A stretch of DNA of 10,297 nucleotides, from NCBI GenBank assembly GCA_963205465.1, contig CAUJKG010000236.1:1-10297 (forward strand), given 5' to 3'. Source of the DNA: Pseudomonadota bacterium (GTDB lineage: Bacteria; Pseudomonadota; Alphaproteobacteria; Rhizobiales; Xanthobacteraceae). This document shows positions 5,636-10,297 of this stretch, piece after piece; the first letter of the stretch is position 1; each line of letters opens with the position of its first letter. The notes beneath the pieces are model-generated. The model did not search any database, was not told the origin of the DNA, and worked only from the letters and a program-made list of their open reading frames with translations. The position numbers and the translations under genes were made by a program.

Positions 5636-6324
5636 GATGCTGCGCGCTCCGGCGGCAGGATTTCGCGCCTCGGCATGAAGCGCTTGTGTCGCCGCACCAT
5701 GAAGGCAGTCGCGAACACCGGCGTAATCAGGTTCAGCACCGGCACGAGCACGATTGCAGCGATGAAGAGTCCCGAGATGAAAACAGGGACTGCATGCTGC
5801 TGTCGTAGCCGCCGCGCTTCTTCGGGTGTGCGAAAACGCATGGCCGCAAGCTCGAAAAACTCGCGGCTCAGAAGGTAAGCATTCGCGATGAAGAAGACCG
5901 CGACATTGAACACCGGGATCACGAACCACAACAGGATCGCGACCAGATTGACGAGCAGCACCACGCCGAAGAATTTGGCCGAAAGCGCCATCGAGCGCGG
6001 CACCGATAGTGGTTTGCCTGGCGCATCAGCTGGAAACTTGCTGCGTTCCACTTCTTCGGCGACGTCGTCGAGGAAGATCGCGGCCATCAGCGACGTAACC
6101 GGCGCCATGGCAAAGAACGCGACGACGAGTGTGAGCACGCCAAGCAGGATCGCGGCGATATAGTCATAGGGATGCGCGAGCGGGAGCAGAAACTGCACAA
6201 GCCATTGCAGCGTTCCGCCGAGTGCGATCAACAGCAGAAGCGCAAGGCCGATCGACTTCAGAAGAATCTTCCGAAGCGGTGGCGAGAAGGTCTGGGCGAA
6301 AGCGCCAAAGGCATCCTGAATCAT
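5632..6324 (-). CDS. EI24 / CysZ-like integral membrane protein
   Basis: The 230-residue protein matches the EI24 domain family (PF07264), which includes the sulfate transporter CysZ. Hydrophobic spans lie at about 19-48, 55-85, 117-153 and 178-210, the longer ones probably holding hairpins. The family signature is visible at 140-163 as N-x-A-V-F-F-I-A-N-A-Y-L-L-S-R-E-F-F-E, and PVLNLITPVFATAFMVRR closes the last span. The C-terminus is basic and probably cytoplasmic. No cysteine-biosynthesis gene is nearby, so sulfate transport is not supported by context. The gene starts 22 bases after the YiiX-like gene on the same strand and is probably co-transcribed. The nearest ribosome site, GAGG, is only 2 bases from the ATG. 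Confidence 0.85.
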   Translation of the reverse strand: MIQDAFGAFAQTFSPPLRKILLKSIGLALLLLIALGGTLQWLVQFLLPLAHPYDYIAAILLGVLTLVVAFFAMAPVTSLMAAIFLDDVAEEVERSKFPADAPGKPLSVPRSMALSAKFFGVVLLVNLVAILLWFVIPVFNVAVFFIANAYLLSREFFELAAMRFRTPEEARRLRQQHAVPVFISGLFIAAIVLVPVLNLITPVFATAFMVRRHKRFMPRREILPPERAAS

Positions 6325-6346
6325 AGCCTCGTGCTTGTAGCAGGCT

Positions 6347-7210
6347 TTACGCCGCGATTGAGGCGGCGGTCGGCACGGGCTCAGGAAGTTCTGGTGCGAT
6401 GGGCGGACTCCCGCCCCCCGCTAAAGGGCGCGGCATATTTTCCCGCTCCTCCTCGGGTGGCATCGGCCGGTTGGCCCAGCGCAGCGTGTGGTAGTCGAAG
6501 CCGAGCTCAATGGTCGGCTTCACGATGCGAAAATAGGGCGAGATGTCGAAGTCGCGCGGCATATAGAGTGAGTAATGCCGGATATGCAGAATCTCGCGGC
6601 GTTTTTCCTTGCTCTCCACGAGTTCGATCCGCGGCAGGATCGGATAGCTGACGGACTCGAACGCTTGCGCGATCAGGCCGGAGCAAATCACCTTCGTCGG
6701 CACGCCGGAGCCGAGGGAGAGCATGCGGCGGCGGAAGCGGGCCGGGATTGGTGCGGGCACCAGATACCGCATGAGGTCGATGATGTTCTTCACGTCATAT
6801 TCGATGCCGAGCCGCTTGATCATGTAGGCCACGACGCGCTCGCGCTCTTCCTCGTTCAGGCCGACGGGACGGCAGACGCGGGTATGAAATGCCGTATATT
6901 TCGAAAGCGGCGCGGTCACGACCCCCTGGCCCAGGTTGGCCTCGATCAACACATGCGGGCTGCCGTCGGCGGCGCGCTTGTTGAAGCGCGGTCCGACATA
7001 GAGTGCGGAATGCGACCAGGTCGACTGCGTAAGATATTTGATGATGCCGGAGACGCGGGTATTGCCTTCCACCAGCAGGACGTCGCCCGGCTGCAGCACG
7101 GCTTCGAGCGAAGCGGGATCGCTTGCCGTAAAGGGCTCGATCCCCGGCGAAGTCTGCTCCAGGTATTTGATCAGCTGGCGGCTCACCCAGCTATGCGTAA
7201 GATCGGTCAT
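6347..7210 (-). CDS. YiiX/YebB-like permuted papain-fold cysteine hydrolase
   Basis: The 287-residue protein fits the YiiX-like group of permuted NlpC/P60 enzymes (PF05708), often annotated as lipo-like protein in rhizobia. The opening block LQPGDVLLVEGNTRVSGIIKYLTQ (39-62) leads to WSHSALYVG with H67, then LIEAN with E90, and the permuted catalytic cysteine in KVICSGLIAQAF, C176. This His-Glu-Cys set is the expected triad. Such enzymes act on amide or thioester bonds in peptides or lipids; the substrate here is unknown. There is no clear signal peptide or lipobox, so despite the common name it looks cytoplasmic. The tail (about 250-287) is rich in Pro and Glu and probably disordered. A GGGGA sequence precedes the ATG. 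Confidence 0.87.
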   Translation of the reverse strand: MTDLTHSWVSRQLIKYLEQTSPGIEPFTASDPASLEAVLQPGDVLLVEGNTRVSGIIKYLTQSTWSHSALYVGPRFNKRAADGSPHVLIEANLGQGVVTAPLSKYTAFHTRVCRPVGLNEEERERVVAYMIKRLGIEYDVKNIIDLMRYLVPAPIPARFRRRMLSLGSGVPTKVICSGLIAQAFESVSYPILPRIELVESKEKRREILHIRHYSLYMPRDFDISPYFRIVKPTIELGFDYHTLRWANRPMPPEEERENMPRPLAGGGSPPIAPELPEPVPTAASIAA

Positions 7211-7223
7211 CCCCTCGTCCCCG

Positions 7224-7237
7224 CCCGGTTTTCCGGG
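7224..7237 (-). other. Perfect short hairpin in the YiiX-like gene leader
   Basis: On the minus strand CCCGG pairs with CCGGG around an AAAA loop. It ends about 13 bases before the ATG, next to the G-rich ribosome site, so folding could limit ribosome access. With a 5-base stem in GC-rich DNA it may also be chance. Confidence 0.3.
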
Positions 7238-7403
7238 TCTCGTTCAACTGTATCCGCCGAATAGGCTATCCGAATTTTATTTCATTGCCGTTCACAACGG
7301 CGCGCGCGAAGCCTCGTCCGGCGGCTCAATCGGCAGTTAGAGCGCTGTTCTTAAATCGCTTTTTACCATAGTTGAAAAAGTCGTGAGCAAACGGGCGTTC
7401 GGG

Positions 7404-8069
7404 ATGAGGGAAAAAGCGCTGATCGCCTGGTCGAGCGGGAAGGACGCAGCCTGGGCGCTGCATCGCGCCCGGCTTACCGGGTCTTATGAAGTCATCGGCG
7501 CTTTGACGACCCTCACCGGAAACTTCGATCGCGTTTCCATGCATGGCGTGCGGCGCGAGGTGCTTGCGGCACAACTCGAAGCCGCCGCTCTTCCGCTACT
7601 GCCCGTGAGGATTCCCTTTCCGTGTCCGAACGGGATTTACGAGCAGCGCATGGCGGAAGCCTTGCATGTGGCGCGGGAGCAGCGCGTTACGAAAATTATA
7701 TTCGGCGATCTCTTTCTCGAAGACATCCGCGCCTATCGTGAAGAGAAATTGCGCGGCACCGGGATCGAGGCCGTCTTTCCACTCTGGGGCATGCCGACGG
7801 ATGTTCTTGCGCAGGAAATGATCGCAGGCGGATTGCAGGCGCGCATCGTCACGCTCGATCCGAACAAGGTGCCGCGCGAACTGGCGGGACGCGTGTTCGA
7901 TGCCGGATTGCTCGCGGCGCTGCCGAAAGAGGTCGATCCTTGCGGCGAGAACGGCGAGTTTCACACCTGCGTCACCGGCGGGCCGATGTTTCAGAAAAAT
8001 ATCAAGGTACAGGGCGGCGAAGTAGTCGAACGCGACGGTTTTGTTTTTGCCGATTTGGTGTTGGCTTAG
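7404..8069 (+). CDS. DUF71/Dph6-family ATP pyrophosphatase (diphthine-ammonia ligase-like)
   Basis: The protein has 221 residues from this ATG and belongs to the PP-loop ATPases of the DUF71/COG2102 family (PF01902). The PP-loop is ALIAWSSGKDAAWAL (5-19), with SSGKD binding ATP. GDLFLEDIRAYREEK (101-115) and GENGEFHT (181-188) are the other family blocks, the last being diagnostic. Enzymes of this fold adenylate a carboxyl or carbonyl group and then amidate it. The eukaryotic relative makes diphthamide on EF2, which bacteria lack, so the bacterial substrate is undetermined; some bacterial members have been linked to B12 salvage. A GTG at 7383 could add seven residues; neither start has a strong ribosome site. 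The stop overlaps the stop of convergent pheT. Confidence 0.9.
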   Translation: MREKALIAWSSGKDAAWALHRARLTGSYEVIGALTTLTGNFDRVSMHGVRREVLAAQLEAAALPLLPVRIPFPCPNGIYEQRMAEALHVAREQRVTKIIFGDLFLEDIRAYREEKLRGTGIEAVFPLWGMPTDVLAQEMIAGGLQARIVTLDPNKVPRELAGRVFDAGLLAALPKEVDPCGENGEFHTCVTGGPMFQKNIKVQGGEVVERDGFVFADLVLA

Positions 8070-10297
8070 CGCAGCGTCGCGCCGGTCTTCTTGCTGACCT
8101 CGTCGACGATCTTCTTCGCGACCGCATCGATCTCGGCGTCGGTGAGCGTCTTCTCGCGCGGCTGCAACGTCACCGCGATGGCGAGCGACTTCTTGCCGTC
8201 TGGTACGCCCTTGCCTTCATAGAGATCGAAGACCTCGATCTTCTGGACAAGCGTCTTGTCCGCGGCTTGCGCTGCGCGAATGATCTCCGCCGCCGTGACT
8301 GCGCGGTCGACCAGGAACGCGAAGTCGCGCGTCACCGGCTGGAACGGTGAGAGTTCGAGTTTCGGCTTCACCTTGGTGGGCTTCGCCTTCTGCTCTGGCA
8401 GCCGGTCGAGGAAAATTTCCGCGACGGCCACCGGACCTTCGATGTCGAGTGCGTCGAGCGTCAGCGGGTGCAGCTCGCCGAAATAGCCGAGGATCAGTTT
8501 GGGCCCTAGCTGGATGGTGCCCGAGCGCCCGGGATGCAGATAGTTGGGGCCGCCGGCGACGATCTGCACTTTATCGGTCGGCGCGCCGCAAGCCGCGAGC
8601 ACGGTGAGCGCGTCGCTCTTGGCGTCATAGACATCGGCCTTGCTCGCCGAACCCGACCAGTGGCGGCCGTTCCCGGAAACCTTGGCCGCGCCCCGGCGCA
8701 GGCTCGTTGCCGCGATCAACTGATCTTCCGGCTTGTCGCCGAGAAAAATCTGCCCGACTTCGAACAGCGCCACATCGTCGTAACCGCGATCCGCGTTCTT
8801 CTGCGCGGCTAGCGCAAGGCCGGGAATGAGGCTCGGCCGCATGTCGGAAAGATCGGATGCGATCGGGTTCGAAAGCGCGAGCGCGGCGCTACCGCCGCCG
8901 AAGCGCTCGGCATGTTCTTTCGAAATGAAGGACCACGTCACCCCTTCGAGGGAGCCGCGCGCGGCGAGTGCGCGCTTGGCCTGTCGCGTGCGCTTTTGCA
9001 GCGTGGTCAGCACCGGTTTGCGCGCGTTGTCGTCGCGCTCGAACGGCATCATCGGCACGCGGTCGAGGCCGGCGATGCGCACCACCTCTTCTACGAGGTC
9101 CGCCTTGCCTTCGACATCGCCGCGCCAGCTCGGCGGCGAAACTTTGAGCGTGTCGTTGCTGCCGGCGGTGGCAAAGCCGAGATTGGAAAGAATGCGCTTG
9201 ATTTCGTCCGGCTTGATCTCGATGCCGGTGAGGCGCTTCGGCTCCGTCACCGGAAAATCGATCACGCGGCTCAAGTCGGGCACTTCGCCTGCTACGAAAT
9301 TCTCGGAAGGCTCGCCGCCGCATAGTTCCAGGATGAGCTGCGTCGCAAGCTCCAGCCCCGGGACCATGAACGCCGGATCGACGCCGCGCTCGAAACGGAA
9401 GCGCGCATCGGAAAGCAGGCCGAGCTTGCGGCCGGTCTGCGCGACGTTCAGCGGATTCCAGAGCGCGGATTCGACCACGACGTCGGTCGTGGATTCCGAA
9501 ACGCCGCTTTCCTCGCCGCCCATGACGCCCGCGAGCGATTCCACCGCGCGGTCGTCGGAGATCACACAGATCGTTTCGTCGAGCGCGTAGATCTTGCCGT
9601 CGAGCGCGAGCAGCGTCTCGCCCTTCTTGGCGCGGCGTACGACGAGATCGCCTTTTACTTTCGCGGCATCGAAGACATGCAGCGGGCGCGAGCGATCATG
9701 CGTGAGCAGATTGGTGATATCGACCAGCGCATTGATCGGACGGAGCCCGATGGCGCGAAGCCGCTTCTGCAGCCATTCCGGCGACGGCCCGTTCTTCACG
9801 CCGCGGATGACGCGAATACCGAACGCGGGACAAAGGTCCGGCGCTTCGATCGTGACCGTGATCGGACAGGGAAACTTGCCTGCGATGGGCTTCGGCGGCT
9901 TGGCGTTGAAGGTGCCGAGGCCTGCGGCCGCAAGATCGCGCGCGACCCCCTGCACGCCGAGGGCATCGGGCCGGTTCGGCGTGACCGCGATATCGAACAC
10001 CGGGTCGTTGAGATTGAGCACTTCGGCAAAAGGCTTTCCGAGCGGTGCATCGGCGGGCATTTCGATGATGCCGGCGTGTTCGTCCGACAAGCCCATCTCG
10101 CGTTCGGAGACGAGCATGCCGCGCGATTCTACGCCGCGGATCGCGCCGATCTTCAAGACGTCGCCGCTGGCCGGAATCGTGGTGCCGGGCCGCGCGAACA
10201 CGGCTTTCATCCCGCCGCGCGCATTCGGTGCGCCGCAGACGACCTGAATCGGATTGCCGTCGCCGATATCGACCATGCAGACGCGAAGCTTGTCCGC
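8066..10297 (-). CDS. pheT: Phenylalanine-tRNA ligase beta subunit, N-terminus cut by window edge
   Basis: PheT pairs with PheS as an (alpha-beta)2 enzyme that charges tRNA-Phe. The frame stays open to base 10297, beyond the ATG at 10276, so about 743 residues are visible and roughly the first 50-60 are missing. In order there is: the end of the EMAP-like tRNA-binding domain (VVCGAPNARGGM, then GMLVSEREMGLS); the B3/4 editing domain at about 9825-9350 (FGIRVIRGVKNGPSPEWLQ, VDITNLL, GVMGGEESGV); the B5 domain at about 9260-9050 (SPPSWRGDVEGKADLVEEVVRI); the catalytically inactive synthetase-like core; and the FDX-ACB anticodon-binding domain at about 8360-8069 (PVTRDFAFLVD). pheS would be expected upstream, to the right of the window. 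Nothing looks broken. Confidence 0.97.
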   Translation of the reverse strand, partial: ADKLRVCMVDIGDGNPIQVVCGAPNARGGMKAVFARPGTTIPASGDVLKIGAIRGVESRGMLVSEREMGLSDEHAGIIEMPADAPLGKPFAEVLNLNDPVFDIAVTPNRPDALGVQGVARDLAAAGLGTFNAKPPKPIAGKFPCPITVTIEAPDLCPAFGIRVIRGVKNGPSPEWLQKRLRAIGLRPINALVDITNLLTHDRSRPLHVFDAAKVKGDLVVRRAKKGETLLALDGKIYALDETICVISDDRAVESLAGVMGGEESGVSESTTDVVVESALWNPLNVAQTGRKLGLLSDARFRFERGVDPAFMVPGLELATQLILELCGGEPSENFVAGEVPDLSRVIDFPVTEPKRLTGIEIKPDEIKRILSNLGFATAGSNDTLKVSPPSWRGDVEGKADLVEEVVRIAGLDRVPMMPFERDDNARKPVLTTLQKRTRQAKRALAARGSLEGVTWSFISKEHAERFGGGSAALALSNPIASDLSDMRPSLIPGLALAAQKNADRGYDDVALFEVGQIFLGDKPEDQLIAATSLRRGAAKVSGNGRHWSGSASKADVYDAKSDALTVLAACGAPTDKVQIVAGGPNYLHPGRSGTIQLGPKLILGYFGELHPLTLDALDIEGPVAVAEIFLDRLPEQKAKPTKVKPKLELSPFQPVTRDFAFLVDRAVTAAEIIRAAQAADKTLVQKIEVFDLYEGKGVPDGKKSLAIAVTLQPREKTLTDAEIDAVAKKIVDEVSKKTGATLR

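Noticed and set aside
7286..7301. GCCGTT/AACGGC hairpin in the gap before the DUF71 gene as a riboswitch or small RNA
   Set aside because: The stem is 6 bases with a 3-base loop, followed by no T-run and no conserved aptamer feature that I can recognise.
8826..9590. 254-codon open frame on the plus strand inside pheT
   Set aside because: It is low-complexity Ser/Arg/Pro-rich translation antisense to conserved PheT domains.

Overview
The window looks like chromosomal housekeeping DNA from a GC-rich alphaproteobacterium of the Hyphomicrobiales (Rhizobiales), probably on the Bradyrhizobium/Rhodopseudomonas/Xanthobacteraceae side. This rests on the GC-rich codon use, on the neighbourhood of pyrF, a DUF1330 gene, dapB, gpmA and nth, and on two intergenic palindromes of a type I recall as common in rhizobial genomes. 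No 16S gene or other taxonomic marker is present, so the placement is an inference.

Layout. Positions 2-3373 form a plus-strand run of six closely spaced genes: a left-truncated NADPH-dependent FMN reductase, pyrF (4-base overlap with the reductase), a DUF1330 protein, dapB, a 74-residue two-helix membrane protein, and gpmA. The first palindromic element lies between the DUF1330 gene and dapB. From 3375 to 4904 two minus-strand genes follow: a DUF2244 membrane protein and, downstream of it, an AraC-type HTH/O6-alkylguanine-DNA alkyltransferase fusion. The second palindromic element lies between them. nth (endonuclease III) starts at 4925 on the plus strand, only 20 bases from the DUF2244 start. 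A minus-strand pair follows at 5632-7210: a YiiX-like permuted papain-fold hydrolase and then an EI24/CysZ-like membrane protein. A plus-strand DUF71/Dph6-like ATP pyrophosphatase is next, and the minus-strand pheT runs off the right edge without its start.

Function. The genes cover pyrimidine synthesis (pyrF), the lysine/diaminopimelate pathway (dapB), glycolysis (gpmA), DNA repair (the alkyltransferase fusion and nth), translation (pheT) and the envelope (DUF2244, EI24, the YiiX-like protein and the 74-residue protein). They do not form one pathway. Grouping looks like compact packing: three convergent gene pairs meet with either a 1-base gap or a 4-base overlap of their stop codons, and one divergent pair has a 20-base spacer.

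I see no phage, transposase, CRISPR array, toxin-antitoxin pair, defence island, tRNA or rRNA. I did not find a new multi-gene system. The most interesting signals are the two palindromic elements, which appear to be diverged members of one family with compensating changes in the stems and a same-length loop, and several genes of uncertain role: the DUF71 protein, the alkyltransferase fusion without the Ada sensor domain, and the 74-residue membrane protein. No stretch longer than 300 bases lacks a gene.
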